64,000 nucleotides of DNA from Prosthecobacter fusiformis (GTDB lineage: Bacteria; Verrucomicrobiota; Verrucomicrobiia; Verrucomicrobiales; Verrucomicrobiaceae), in NCBI RefSeq assembly GCF_004364345.1, contig NZ_SOCA01000002.1, forward strand, positions 571,711 through 635,710, in the 5' to 3' direction. The notes under the pieces are model-generated. The model had not been told where the DNA came from. It did not search any database and saw nothing but the letters and a program-made list of their open reading frames with translations. Position numbers and translations under genes: made by a program. This document shows, piece by piece, positions 1 through 11,489 of the stretch. The stretch's first letter is position 1. Every line of letters starts with the position of its first letter.

Positions 1-597
1 GACTGCGCGGCCGAGGAGCTCGCAGGTGCCTGGATGGGCAGGGTGACCTTTCACGACGACAGGACAGCCTGCAGCAAGTGCACAGATGGTATCCGTGCCG
101 ACCACGCCGATAGCGAAGGGGAAATTGCTGGCACCGAAGACCACAACAGGGCCGATAGGAAGGAGCACGCGACGGACATCCGGCTTGGGCACCGGTGCGC
201 GCTCAGGCTGGGCGCGGTCAATGCTGGCCTCGGCCCAGGAACCTTCACGGAGCAAAGCGGCGAACATTTTGCACTGGTTGATGGCGCGTCCACGCTCGCC
301 AGTCAGGCGGGCCATGGGGAGGGCAGTTTCGGCATGGGCGCGATCAAGAAGGGCATCTCCAAGAGCCAGAATTTCTTCGGCCAGATTTTCCAAAAGCTGG
401 GCGCGGGTCTCTGGGGTGGCGGTGCGCAGAGCATCGAAGGCACCATCGGCAGCACGCAGGGCCTCGTCTGCATGGGCAGGCGTGGCTTCGCAGAAAGCGG
501 GCTCCAGGGCCTCATTTGTAGCGGGATTAGTGGCGTGGAAGGGGGCGTGGTCGCAAGGGGCTTCGCGTCCGGCAATGAGTTGGTGGCCTGTGATCAT
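1..597 (-). CDS. alpha-ketoglutarate-semialdehyde (2,5-dioxovalerate) dehydrogenase, N-terminal part
   Basis: About 199 codons are present and the frame is still open at the window edge, so the catalytic C-terminal part lies outside. The ATG is at 597. The product reads like the N-terminal half of the NAD(P)-dependent aldehyde dehydrogenase subgroup that oxidises alpha-ketoglutarate semialdehyde to alpha-ketoglutarate. It has an INPAT-like start (ATNPATNEALEPAF), GERGRAINQ, PIGPVVVFGASNFPFA, and the AAGCPVVVKGHPAHPGT segment of the cofactor site. The active-site Cys and Glu cannot be seen. It lies 59 bp downstream of an FAH-family gene on the same strand, which fits the last step of a non-phosphorylating pentose or uronate pathway. 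The subfamily call rests on these motifs; a general aldehyde dehydrogenase is the fallback. Confidence 0.85.
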   Translation of the reverse strand, partial: MITGHQLIAGREAPCDHAPFHATNPATNEALEPAFCEATPAHADEALRAADGAFDALRTATPETRAQLLENLAEEILALGDALLDRAHAETALPMARLTGERGRAINQCKMFAALLREGSWAEASIDRAQPERAPVPKPDVRRVLLPIGPVVVFGASNFPFAIGVVGTDTICALAAGCPVVVKGHPAHPGTCELLGRAV

Positions 598-656
598 GGG
601 GTAGGGAAGGGGTGTGGTTTTAGCTTAAAAGTTCAGTGAAAAGGGGCGGCGATCTA

Positions 657-1484
657 TCAACCCATGGGGTTTACCAGGGTGCCAATGCCATCAATGGTGA
701 TGCTGACTACATCGCCACTGTGCAGGGTGAATTCGTCACCGGGGACGGTGCCGGTTCCGGTCATGAGCAGGGCACCCGTGGGGAAGGTATTGTCGCGGTA
801 GAGAAACCCCGCCAGCTCCTGAGGGGTGCGCTTGAGCTGATCCAGTGTGGCACCTCCTTCAAAGGCCACGGCACCGGCGCGCTCAATTTTCACCGCGATG
901 AGGGTGGAGGAGGGCAAGAGATCCGGGGTGACATAGATGCATGGCCCGACGGCAGCGCAGAGCTTGAAACATTTCGCCTGAGGAAGGTAAAGAGGATTTT
1001 CGCCTTCGATGTCGCGACAGGAGAGGTCATTGCCGACGGTATAACCAATGATCTCACCTCGATCGTTGATGGCGAGCGTGAGCTCCGGCTCTGGCACCAT
1101 CCATTTGGAGTCGCTGCGCAGATGCATGGCCTGGCCAGGATGGGCCACTCGCTGAGGGGTGGCTTTGAAAAAGATCTCCGGGCGCTCGGCGGCATACACG
1201 CGGTCATAAAAGCTGCCGCCGCCTGTGTCCTTACTTTCCTCCATGCGGGCAGTGCGGCTACGCCAGTAAGTCACCCCGGCGGCCCAGACCTCCTGGGTGC
1301 CAATGGGGGCCAGCAGGGTTTCTGGTGCAGGTGCGGGAACGGCCGTGCTGGTGGAGGCGACCTGTTCCAGATAGGCGTGAATATCCTCCACATTGTAAAG
1401 CGCGTCCCAATCGATACCCGTGATATGATACCAAAAGGTGGCGGTGTGCAGGTAGATGCCTTGGGTGGTCCGGTAGAGGTGCAT
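657..1484 (-). CDS. fumarylacetoacetate hydrolase (FAH) family protein, probable 2-keto-3-deoxy-sugar-acid dehydratase
   Basis: 275 residues, the usual size for single-domain FAH-fold enzymes. The metal site is visible as the E-x-E of [10 protein letters not shown] and the D of [12 protein letters not shown], followed by the family's C-terminal [15 protein letters not shown] and [14 protein letters not shown] segments. FAH-fold enzymes cleave or dehydrate 2-oxo acids. In oxidative pentose pathways a 2-keto-3-deoxy-arabinonate/xylonate dehydratase of this fold makes alpha-ketoglutarate semialdehyde, which the adjacent dehydrogenase would consume. It follows the B12-type regulator by 43 bp and precedes the dehydrogenase by 59 bp on the same strand, so one transcription unit is likely. 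The exact substrate is inferred from context. Confidence 0.8.
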   Translation of the reverse strand: MHLYRTTQGIYLHTATFWYHITGIDWDALYNVEDIHAYLEQVASTSTAVPAPAPETLLAPIGTQEVWAAGVTYWRSRTARMEESKDTGGGSFYDRVYAAERPEIFFKATPQRVAHPGQAMHLRSDSKWMVPEPELTLAINDRGEIIGYTVGNDLSCRDIEGENPLYLPQAKCFKLCAAVGPCIYVTPDLLPSSTLIAVKIERAGAVAFEGGATLDQLKRTPQELAGFLYRDNTFPTGALLMTGTGTVPGDEFTLHSGDVVSITIDGIGTLVNPMG

Positions 1485-1527
1485 GGTCGGGCCGCGAGCG
1501 TAGCGGCTGGCCTTCGTGTGTCAAACC

Positions 1528-2469
1528 TCAGACTGCGGCACTGGAGGAAAGCTGCACCAGCAATTGGTCCAGCGAACCGAGGTCCCTGGCCCAGTGGATC
1601 TTTAAATCCGTGAGGCTTTCCGCATAACCTGTGGCGGCGCGGCCACCGACAATGAGTGCCATTTTTTCAGGCATTAGATTGCGGATTTTGCGCAATTTTT
1701 CCTGAATGACGGGGCAGCGATCAGGATAGACGACGCTGAGTGCTATTGCGCGAACCTTGCGAGCGCGGGCACAGGCAACGATCTCTTCTGTGGGAAGATT
1801 GGGCCCCAGATAGGTGACGCGCCAGCCGAGGTCCCTAGCAGATGAGGCGACGAGTAAGGCCCCGAGTTCATGCACCTCACCAATGGGTGTGGAAATGACC
1901 ACTTCAGGGGCGGAGGGGGCGACTTGATTCCCCGGCAGGGGTGTCATCAAAATTTCCCGGATCACTGCGGTGGCGATGTGCTCATGGCTAGGCCGGATCT
2001 GACCTGCCTGCCAAAATTCGCCGACTTTTTGAATGAGCGGACAGATGACGCTATGGACCATGCAACGCTGGCCGAAGAGGATGCGTGCGCGCTGCAGGAG
2101 GCGGCGCAAGCGATCTGAATCATAGGCCATGGTGGCCTCAATGCACTGTTTCACAAAGTGCTCCTCCGTCTCCAGCAGGGCGGTGGCATCCACGCTGAAG
2201 CTGGCGGTGGCAGAAAGAGTGCGGGTGAGGCTTTGTTTGAGCATGTGCTCAAGCTGGGCTTTTTCCAGCCGGGCGATGTTGCCAATGCGGTGACCATTTT
2301 CCGTCAGTTCCCGCAGGAGTTTTAGGCGCTCGATCTCCTCATCACAATACATGCGGCGGTTGGTGCCGGTGCGGGAAGGTGTGAGCGCTTCATACCGGCG
2401 CTCCCAGATGCGGATCACATGCGGGCTCAATCCGCTGCGGATGCTGGCGGCTTGGATGGTGGAAAGCAT
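1528..2469 (-). CDS. MerR-family regulator with cobalamin-binding domain (CarH/LitR type)
   Basis: Start taken at the ATG at 2469 (313 residues), because MerR proteins begin directly at the helix-turn-helix; an upstream in-frame start at 2511 would add 14 unconserved residues. The N-terminus has the MerR DNA-binding signature (IRIWERRY, then NRRMY). It is followed by the helical cap with the W-x9-EH motif (W153, E163, H164) and a Rossmann B12-binding domain with E-x-H-x-x-G (E198, H200, G203). This is the architecture of CarH, which represses in the dark with adenosylcobalamin bound. The residue after the Trp is Gln (Q154), where, from memory, the light-state lower ligand His sits in Thermus CarH. 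It is divergent from the spmAB-type gene and upstream of the FAH gene, so it may control either. Confidence 0.88.
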   Translation of the reverse strand: MLSTIQAASIRSGLSPHVIRIWERRYEALTPSRTGTNRRMYCDEEIERLKLLRELTENGHRIGNIARLEKAQLEHMLKQSLTRTLSATASFSVDATALLETEEHFVKQCIEATMAYDSDRLRRLLQRARILFGQRCMVHSVICPLIQKVGEFWQAGQIRPSHEHIATAVIREILMTPLPGNQVAPSAPEVVISTPIGEVHELGALLVASSARDLGWRVTYLGPNLPTEEIVACARARKVRAIALSVVYPDRCPVIQEKLRKIRNLMPEKMALIVGGRAATGYAESLTDLKIHWARDLGSLDQLLVQLSSSAAV

Positions 2470-2504
2470 AATTTGAGGGGGGATACGGTGCAAAAACCGA
2501 CAGG

Positions 2505-2556
2505 GTAACAAATGGATACGGTGTTTATCTTTGAAAAGATCCAGGTTGATTGTTAC
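2505..2556. promoter_or_regulatory. possible operator between divergent genes: inverted repeat GTAACAA...TTGTTAC
   Basis: A perfect 7-bp inverted repeat has arms at 2505-2511 and 2550-2556. It lies in the 111-bp region between the starts of the MerR/B12 regulator and the SpmAB-type gene. Arms of this length separated by 38 bp could bind two repressor dimers, but the repeat is short enough to be chance and no good -35/-10 pair was found around it. Confidence 0.2.
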
Positions 2557-2580
2557 TCCATCAGCATTCTTTTCCAGCGC

Positions 2581-3999
2581 ATGCTGAATTATATCTGGGC
2601 CTCCCTTATACTGATAGGACTGCTGGTGGCAGGATTGCTAGGGCGCTTCACTGGCGATAATGGTGTCATTACGGCTGCACTGAACATGTCCAAAATGGCT
2701 GTGATGGACATTGCACTGCCATTAGCCGGTATGATGATGTTTTGGCTGGGGGTGATGAGGCTGATGGAAAAGGCGGGGCTTCTGGATTTCGCCGCAAGAG
2801 CCCTTTCCCCGATCATGAGAAGGCTGTTTCCCGATGTGCCGCGTGAGCATCCGGCGATGAGTGCCATGATCATGAACCTGGCGGCAAATATGCTGGGGCT
2901 GGGGAACAATGCGACGCCGCTGGGGCTGAAGGCGATGACCCACCTGCAGGAGCTGAATCCGCACAAGGATACGGCCAGCAACGCCATGGTGACTTTTTTG
3001 GCGATGAATACGGCAGCCTTCACGCTGATTCCCATGACAGTGATCAATTATCTGAGCGCTGCGGGAGTGAAGGGGGCTTATCAAATTATTTTCCCGACGA
3101 TCCTGGCGACGGCATGCACGACACTAACGGCTATTTTTGCGGCCAAGGCATTGCAAAACCTGCCTGCTTTCCGCATTCGGCCAACACCCGTAAGTGTGGT
3201 GTCTGAAGACCCTGAAGGTATAGCCAAGGAGCCTGAGGTTGAGAATCGCTCAATGACCTCCCGGGGGCGGCTTTTTCTGACGGTATTGCTGGTGCTTTTT
3301 GCGGGTGGTGTGGTGCTGGAGCTGGCTGCGCCGAGCGTGAGGCAGTCCGTGCTGGATGCGACGGGGCTGACGCAGGTGCTGGAGGCGGCGGATCAACGGG
3401 CTGCCGCCGCCAAGGCGACTGCACAAGCGGCAGGCACTGAGGAAGCGGGGACTGCGGCGGGACTCATCCGTAGGCTAATGAATGGGGCCTCGGGGGTGGC
3501 CATTCCGCTGCTACTGGTCATCACCATGGGGATCGCGCTGGCACGTGGAGTGAAGGTTTATGAGGAGTTTGTGGATGGTGCCAAAGAGGGCTTTGCAGTG
3601 GCTACGCGCATCATGCCTTTCCTAGTGGCGATGCTGGCTGCGCTGGCGATTTTCCGTAGCTCCGGTGCGTTGCTGCTGCTGGAACATGTACTGACACCGA
3701 TACTGAATCTGGTGTCGTTTCCGGTGGAACTGCTGCCGATGGCGCTGATGCGGCCACTAAGCGGCAGCGGTTCTTTGGGCATTCTCAATGAGCTGCTGGC
3801 GCGGACAGACATTCTTGAATATCTGAAATACACCGCAGCCATTATGTTTGGCTCCACGGAGACGACTTTTTATGTGTTGGCCGTTTATTTTGGCTCCATC
3901 AGCATCCGCAATACCCGGCATGCGCTGGCGGCAGGGCTGATGGCAGACTTTGTAGGGTTGACGATGTCAGTCGTCCTTGGACGGTTAATGTTCGCGTAA
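2581..3999 (+). CDS. fused SpmA-SpmB nucleoside-recognition-domain membrane protein
   Basis: Start taken at the ATG at 2581 (472 residues, MLNYIWASLILIG), which matches the usual N-terminus of SpmA; an earlier ATG at 2512 would add 23 non-hydrophobic residues. Two homologous halves are visible. Residues about 1-210 resemble SpmA (MNLAANMLGLGNNATPLGLKAM, here seen as AANMLGLGNNATPLG), and residues about 310-470 resemble SpmB (PLLLVITMGIALARG, MALMRPLSGSGSLGIL, FGSTETTFYVLAVYFGS). They are joined by a charged, alanine-rich linker. Several hydrophobic membrane segments occur in each half. In spore formers SpmA and SpmB are separate proteins needed for core dehydration; fused versions occur in non-sporulating bacteria, where the role is not known (nucleoside-recognition 'Gate' transport-like fold). 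Confidence 0.85.
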   Translation: MLNYIWASLILIGLLVAGLLGRFTGDNGVITAALNMSKMAVMDIALPLAGMMMFWLGVMRLMEKAGLLDFAARALSPIMRRLFPDVPREHPAMSAMIMNLAANMLGLGNNATPLGLKAMTHLQELNPHKDTASNAMVTFLAMNTAAFTLIPMTVINYLSAAGVKGAYQIIFPTILATACTTLTAIFAAKALQNLPAFRIRPTPVSVVSEDPEGIAKEPEVENRSMTSRGRLFLTVLLVLFAGGVVLELAAPSVRQSVLDATGLTQVLEAADQRAAAAKATAQAAGTEEAGTAAGLIRRLMNGASGVAIPLLLVITMGIALARGVKVYEEFVDGAKEGFAVATRIMPFLVAMLAALAIFRSSGALLLLEHVLTPILNLVSFPVELLPMALMRPLSGSGSLGILNELLARTDILEYLKYTAAIMFGSTETTFYVLAVYFGSISIRNTRHALAAGLMADFVGLTMSVVLGRLMFA

Positions 4000-4023
4000 G
4001 CGACGGGGGAAATGCAGGGCTTC

Positions 4024-6788
<2,765 letters not shown>

Positions 6789-6792
<4 letters not shown>

Positions 6793-7226
6793 GCCGGCGT
6801 GTCATGAGTCGCCCGATCTTTGGCAAGTCCACGGCGCACGGTGGCCACCAGGTGCTCCAGCGTGTAAGGCTTTTGCAGGACGTCCGTGAATCCGATGGCT
6901 TGGCAGAGGTCACGTGCATCTTCCTGGAAGAAGCCGCTGCAGGCGATGACGCACAGGTCAGGGTCCACTTTGTGGAGCTGCTCCATGACTTCAAAACCCG
7001 AGAGGCCGCCGGGCATGGTCAGGTCCAGCACCACGACTGAGAAGCGGTCCGGTGTCTGAAGGGACTCCTGAAAAAGCTGGAGAGCCTGGGCACCACAATC
7101 CGTGGCGACGACTTCCATGCCGTGAGCGTTGAGGATGGCTTTCGTGACGGCGAGCATCTGGTGCTCGTCATCCACGACCAGGATGCGTCCATGGGTGCGG
7201 TGGGGTTGGGAGGATGCAGTTAACAT
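6789..7226 (-). CDS. single-domain response regulator (CheY-like)
   Basis: 145 residues, essentially one receiver domain. The acidic pair is in ILVVDDE, the phospho-Asp in VVLDLTMPG, the Thr/Ser switch position in IACSGF, and the conserved Lys in LQKPY. There is no DNA-binding or enzymatic output domain, so it probably works as a phosphoryl shuttle or by protein contact. The stop overlaps the start of the hybrid kinase by 4 bases and the start is 24 bp after the end of gspE. This places the pair with the pilus/secretion genes and suggests control of that machine, which is an inference from position. Confidence 0.92.
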
Positions 7227-7250
7227 ATTCGGGAGAGAATGAGTCGTTGG

Positions 7251-9416
7251 TTAGGCGGCGGTGTAGGCGAGGCATTTGATCTCATCCAGGCTGGTATGGC
7301 CTGCGATCACTTGCAGGAGCCCCTCCTGATACAGTGAAAAGAAACCGTGTTTAAAAGCACAGGCGCGCATGGCGGACATGGGAGCAGCTTCTTCAATAAG
7401 GTCCCGCAGCTCAGTGCTGATTTCGTTGAGCTCCATGAGGGCTACCCGTCCTGAATAGCCTGTGCCATGGCATTCCTGGCAGCCGACCGGAGTATAAATG
7501 GGCTGGGTGAGTGGCTGTGATATCACATTTTGTTTGGCCATCAGCTCCTGTACGTCCGGCGGCACGGTCATGGGTCGCTTGCAAAAGGTACACAGCCTGC
7601 GGACGAGGCGCTGTGCCTGAGAAAGGGCCAGCGAATCTGCCAGCAGATACTTTTCTACCCCCATGCTCATGAGCCGGGATACGGCCCGCAGGCTGTCATT
7701 GGCATGCAGAGTGGTCAGCACAAGGTGACCAGTGAGGGCGGCATTCACGGCCGCATTGGCCGTCTCAGCATCACGTGACTCACCGATGAGGATGATGTCC
7801 GGGTCAGCACGGAGGAGAGAGCGGAGGCCATTGGCAAAGTCGAGACCTACATGGGGATTGGTCTGTGTCTGGTTGATGCCCTCCACTTCGTACTCAATGG
7901 GGTCCTCAATGGTCTGGATGTTGACGCTGTCGTCGTTAACGCTGTTGAGCAAGGCGTAGAGGGTGGTCGTCTTACCCGAGCCCGTGGGACCTGTGACTAG
8001 AATGAGTCCCTGGTCCCGCGTCATAGTGCGATTAAGGATGTCAATCTGGCGCTGGCCAAGATTGAAATCTGCCAGCCGCTTGACGCCGTCCTGCTTATCC
8101 AAAAAGCGCATGATGACTTTTTGAAATTCAAGGCGGGTCGGCACAGCAGCGACACGGACATCCAGGCGCCTGCGGCCAATGCTGAGACCGAAGCGGCCAT
8201 CCTGGCATTCCTGCCGGTTCTGGTTCATGCCAGCGTAATTTTTCAGCAGCGCCACAAATCGGTTCAACTGGGATTCTGGAGCCGTCAGGATGGTCTTCAT
8301 GTTCCCGTCCATGCGGGCACGGAAGCGGGCCAGATTGTAAAATTTCTCCAGATGCAAGTCCGAGGCCCGGCAGCGGATGGCGGTGAACAGTGCCCACTGG
8401 ACCAACTCTTCAGCCGTATGATTCGGGTTGGCCGGATTGATGCGGGCCATGTCCTCAGCCATGATGTCCACAACGTTCTCGTTGCCCGTGACAGAGGCAG
8501 TGAGTGTGGACTTGTCCATCTTCACCACACCGCTCGGGTCAAAGGTGGCGCCTGCGCGGTTGATCGCTTCCCGGATAGCGGCGGGGTCTGCCAGCACCGG
8601 GATGATTTTCACGGCGGCATTACCCATGGACAGCCACTCATCCTCAAAGGAGTAACAATCCTCCTGTTCGGTGAGGAGAAAGACGGCATTTTTGCCGATG
8701 TAAAGTGGATAGACCGTGTGACGCTCCAGCAGGGCAAGCGGGAAGAAAGTCTGGCGCTGGGCCTCACTCGCGGCAAAACAGAGGCTGCGGCCGCCACTGA
8801 TCATATATTGGAGCGCGGGTCCGAGATTTCTCTGAACCGAGTTAAAGTGGGATGCCTCCAGGGTTGCCGTTTTTTCCTTCTGGCTTTCGTAAAAGCCGCG
8901 CATCTTGGTGACTTCAGCCGGGTCAAAGGGATAATGCTCCAGCAGCCATTCGAAGGTACCGCTCAGGCCAAGGTCAGGAAAGCGGGGCGGCTGCACATTT
9001 TCCAGCGCGTTTTGTTGGGCAATGGGCAACTGACCAAAACGCTGGACCAAGTCCTTGCGTGTTTTCTGATATTGCTCTGGCGTGATGAGAATACGCAGAG
9101 TGAGAAAAGGGGGGACTCCCCAGGTATCCCCAGCGCGTGGATTGTGATGAGCCATCACCAGCAGCGGTCCCACCATCGTCACCGGCAGCCAGGGATCAGC
9201 CACATAAGGTACACGGCCCAACTTTCTGACAATGCGCTCCGCCTCCGGGGAGCAGCTTTCCCGGAGCAAATTGACCGGCAGCATGTTGTTTTGCAGCGCC
9301 AGTCCCTCAATAGATATGATGGCCGCCTGCTTGGCGTCAATTGTCCCGCTAGGCAGATTACTTGCTTCTCCAAAGGATTGAGAAGCAAGTGGGGGCGTGA
9401 GAAGATGGGCAGACAT
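7251..9416 (-). CDS. GspE/PilB-family secretion (pilus assembly) ATPase
   Basis: 721 residues. The N-terminal half (about 1-300) is divergent. The C-terminal half is a typical type II secretion/type IV pilus motor ATPase: Walker A GPTGSGKT with K482, the Asp box (TIEDPIEYEVEG), Walker B DIILIGESRD, the His box (LTTLHANDS), and a zinc-binding tetracysteine CTFC...CQEC (C609, C612, C646, C649). It acts at the cytoplasmic face of the inner membrane to drive pseudopilus assembly. It is the last of five same-strand genes that begin with the major pseudopilin; no GspD, GspF or GspG-O neighbours occur here, so the rest of the machine must be encoded elsewhere. Confidence 0.93.
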   Translation of the reverse strand: MSAHLLTPPLASQSFGEASNLPSGTIDAKQAAIISIEGLALQNNMLPVNLLRESCSPEAERIVRKLGRVPYVADPWLPVTMVGPLLVMAHHNPRAGDTWGVPPFLTLRILITPEQYQKTRKDLVQRFGQLPIAQQNALENVQPPRFPDLGLSGTFEWLLEHYPFDPAEVTKMRGFYESQKEKTATLEASHFNSVQRNLGPALQYMISGGRSLCFAASEAQRQTFFPLALLERHTVYPLYIGKNAVFLLTEQEDCYSFEDEWLSMGNAAVKIIPVLADPAAIREAINRAGATFDPSGVVKMDKSTLTASVTGNENVVDIMAEDMARINPANPNHTAEELVQWALFTAIRCRASDLHLEKFYNLARFRARMDGNMKTILTAPESQLNRFVALLKNYAGMNQNRQECQDGRFGLSIGRRRLDVRVAAVPTRLEFQKVIMRFLDKQDGVKRLADFNLGQRQIDILNRTMTRDQGLILVTGPTGSGKTTTLYALLNSVNDDSVNIQTIEDPIEYEVEGINQTQTNPHVGLDFANGLRSLLRADPDIILIGESRDAETANAAVNAALTGHLVLTTLHANDSLRAVSRLMSMGVEKYLLADSLALSQAQRLVRRLCTFCKRPMTVPPDVQELMAKQNVISQPLTQPIYTPVGCQECHGTGYSGRVALMELNEISTELRDLIEEAAPMSAMRACAFKHGFFSLYQEGLLQVIAGHTSLDEIKCLAYTAA

Positions 9417-9430
9417 GGGCGGGGGGGCAG

Positions 9431-9964
9431 CTAGAAACTGCCGGGTTTATAGTCTTCATCGAATTTCACCGGCTCCGTCATGTCGGAGCCATCAAAGACC
9501 ATCAACAAGCCGTTTCCGGCCTGCCCTGGACGCAACAATTCGAAGCTGCGGCCATTCCAACGGATGCGGAAGTCTTCGTCGGATGACGAGTCCTTCGGGT
9601 TATACTGCGGCGGCATGTAGGGGGAGCCGGTCGTAGCTTTCTTTTCATTGGGGTTCCGATACTGGAGATCGCGGAGGACGATGAGTTCATCCGTCACGCC
9701 ACCATCGTTAACCGGGAAGTACATCTCTGGATAGGACATGGACCACTGATGCAGGGCCGAATTCAACTTCTCGACTCGTGTGACGGCCAAGGTTTCTTTG
9801 CTCGCTGATAATGAGCCGCCTAGAGACATCATCATGATGCCCGCAAGCACTCCCAAAATGGCAATGGAGATGACCATTTCTGTCATAGAAAAACCTGACC
9901 GTGAGCGCGAAGTGCGCTGACGGGCAAGCTTGCCGTGATCAGAGATGAGCCGAGGCAGTTTCAT
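9431..9964 (-). CDS. type II secretion/type IV pseudopilin (minor)
   Basis: 177 residues. It has a long basic leader (about 23 residues, RSRSG) followed by the prepilin peptidase site G|FSMTEMVISIAILG, with Glu at mature position 5 and a hydrophobic helix of about 20 residues. The rest is an extracytoplasmic C-terminal domain with no recognised motif. It lies 10 bp after the preceding pseudopilin gene and 14 bp before gspE on the same strand, so it is part of the same operon. Which minor pseudopilin it is (GspH, I, J or K class) cannot be decided by eye. Confidence 0.85.
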   Translation of the reverse strand: MKLPRLISDHGKLARQRTSRSRSGFSMTEMVISIAILGVLAGIMMMSLGGSLSASKETLAVTRVEKLNSALHQWSMSYPEMYFPVNDGGVTDELIVLRDLQYRNPNEKKATTGSPYMPPQYNPKDSSSDEDFRIRWNGRSFELLRPGQAGNGLLMVFDGSDMTEPVKFDEDYKPGSF

Positions 9965-9974
9965 AAACTTCCGT

Positions 9975-10397
9975 TCAATAGAGAATATTGCCTGTCGGGC
10001 CGGTCAGCCCTGCCTTGGTCATGCTGGTGATCGATTCTGAAAAAGTGACCGCATAGCCGGAAGGCATGTACTGGCTTAGTGTCGGCTCTGCATAGCTCAT
10101 GTATTCCCGCAGCAGTTTGTAGCGGCCTTCATGATTTTTGGCGCCGGCCTTGTTCCATTGCTGAGCGGCCTCCGTACGGCCTTTGACCTGGATGAAAGTG
10201 GACTGGGCCAGGTTAAGCGCCTCCGCCCGAGTAATGGCCAGGTTGAGCTCTCCGTCGGACCTCATCCGGGTGATGGAGGGAATAGCCATGAAGGCGATGA
10301 TGCCGATGATGGAAACGCAGGCCATCATCTCTACCAGGGAAAATCCCAGGCAGCGTTTCCAGCCACGGTTCATGAAGATTGAGCGAGCGGAATTCAT
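9975..10397 (-). CDS. type II secretion/type IV pseudopilin (minor)
   Basis: Start taken at the ATG at 10397 (140 residues). Earlier in-frame starts reach back to 10466 and would overlap the upstream gene by 35 bases, and a later ATG at 10373 is also possible. The prepilin site is CLG|FSLVEMMACVSIIG, with Glu5 and a hydrophobic helix, then GIIAFMAIPSITRMRSDGE and a short extracytoplasmic region. The gene sits between two other pseudopilin genes on the same strand and is presumed to be a component of the same pseudopilus. Confidence 0.8.
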   Translation of the reverse strand: MNSARSIFMNRGWKRCLGFSLVEMMACVSIIGIIAFMAIPSITRMRSDGELNLAITRAEALNLAQSTFIQVKGRTEAAQQWNKAGAKNHEGRYKLLREYMSYAEPTLSQYMPSGYAVTFSESITSMTKAGLTGPTGNILY

Positions 10398-10431
10398 TTT
10401 TTTGTGCGGGCTAACTAAAAGTGTGGAATGA

Positions 10432-10941
10432 TCAGTCATCCAGCAGTTCGACTTTGGGCTCGTCATATTCAGCCCAGTCGGGAAGGGAAAGATATTGCCG
10501 GGAGCCTTCCAAAGCTGCGGACTTCAATTTGTCTGTGCCAAGGTCCTTGCTGTATTCTTCAAAGTGCAAGATCGTTGCCTCATCCAGAAAGCCTGCCCGT
10601 TTGTTGGGATCGGCGTTTTTGGGGTCGGGCTTTAGCTTGGCAAAACGGGCGGACGTGACTTTAAGGGAATTGTAGGTTTTGCGAATCGTTTCCATGGACT
10701 GGACCTGGACACCTTCTTGTCCATTGGCCGCAGAGACTCGCGTCTGCGACATGATCCAGGCATTGAGCGCCTCCTGGACAGCGGCCTGCTGCTGTCTGGC
10801 CACCATGCGATACGAGTCACGCGCACCATTTGAAATAGCACTGATTGCAAGCGAAGCCATGATGCCAATAATGGCAATTGTAAATATAGCTTCCACAAGC
10901 GTGAAAGCTGGACGGAGACGCTTGATAGGCAGTGCTTTCAT
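10432..10941 (-). CDS. pseudopilin with alanine before the cleavage site
   Basis: Start taken at the ATG at 10941 (169 residues), giving a normal basic leader (MKALPIKRLRPA). The more upstream ATG at 11043 would place coding sequence through a strong terminator hairpin. The cleavage region is RPA|FTLVEAIFTIAIIG: Glu5 and the hydrophobic helix are standard, but the residue before the cut is Ala instead of Gly, which prepilin peptidases tolerate less commonly. A helical mature domain follows. It is the first gene after the terminator that follows the major pseudopilin gene. Confidence 0.82.
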   Translation of the reverse strand: MKALPIKRLRPAFTLVEAIFTIAIIGIMASLAISAISNGARDSYRMVARQQQAAVQEALNAWIMSQTRVSAANGQEGVQVQSMETIRKTYNSLKVTSARFAKLKPDPKNADPNKRAGFLDEATILHFEEYSKDLGTDKLKSAALEGSRQYLSLPDWAEYDEPKVELLDD

Positions 10942-10949
10942 ATAAGAAT

Positions 10950-10987
10950 CCAAAAAAAATCCGTCGGGGAATGGAACCCCGACGGAT
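10950..10987 (-). terminator. rho-independent terminator/attenuator after the major pseudopilin gene
   Basis: A perfect 11-bp stem (ATCCGTCGGGG at 10959-10969 pairing with CCCCGACGGAT at 10977-10987) has a 7-base loop. On the minus strand it is followed by a run of eight T residues (the A tract at 10951-10958). It lies between the major pseudopilin gene and the next pseudopilin gene, whose start codon is only about 10 bp beyond the T tract. Partial read-through would give much pilin and little of the downstream proteins. Confidence 0.85.
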
Positions 10988-11069
10988 GATGAATTGCCCA
11001 TGTTAAGAGATCTGATGTGAATCACATACGGTCTCTTGAGCAAAACGCCGGGCGATTAAGCGAAGATTA

Positions 11070-11489
11070 CTATTCTTCAGCTTCGACGGCGAGAGCGTCA
11101 GCCTGATAATACACGGCGTCATCCTCGGTATTGTAGGTCAGGTAAGCGGCGGCTGCTGCCTGGTCTTCAGCGGAGATATTCGGGACGATGAACTTCTTGC
11201 CGCGGAACGGGCCACTCGTTGGTTCAACGCCAGCAACTGCGGCCGCAACGACTTCAGCGCCAGAAGTGTATTCAGGTGTTGGGACGTAGCCAGCAGCTAA
11301 AGCAGCGTTCATGATGGAAGCCACGGACTGAGCATTACGCTGAGCAGTGGCCTTCTTGGCGCTGTCGTTGATGGAGCCGATGTTTGGGATGGCGATAGCG
11401 GCGATGATGCCGATGATCGCGATCACGACCAGCATTTCCACAAGGGAGAAGCCAGCCTTAAGGGAGGTGGTGAGCTTTACTTTTTTCAT
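11070..11489 (-). CDS. major pseudopilin (GspG/PilA-like)
   Basis: Start taken at the ATG at 11489 (139 residues), giving a short basic leader MKKVKLTTSLKAG before the cleavage site G|FSLVEMLVVIAIIG. This region is a near-perfect N-methylation motif, followed by GIIAAIAIPNIGSIND. The mature domain is alanine-rich (AAALAAGYVPTPEY, AAAAAYLTYNTEDDAVYYQ). It is the first gene of the operon, with its own promoter region upstream and a strong terminator directly after it, as expected for the most abundant subunit. An upstream in-frame ATG at 11534 would give an implausibly long leader. Confidence 0.88.
   Translation of the reverse strand: MKKVKLTTSLKAGFSLVEMLVVIAIIGIIAAIAIPNIGSINDSAKKATAQRNAQSVASIMNAALAAGYVPTPEYTSGAEVVAAAVAGVEPTSGPFRGKKFIVPNISAEDQAAAAAYLTYNTEDDAVYYQADALAVEAEE

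Noticed and set aside
2512-2580. N-terminal extension of the SpmA-SpmB protein from the ATG at 2512
   Set aside because: The extension is not hydrophobic, and MLNYIW at 2581 is the usual SpmA start.
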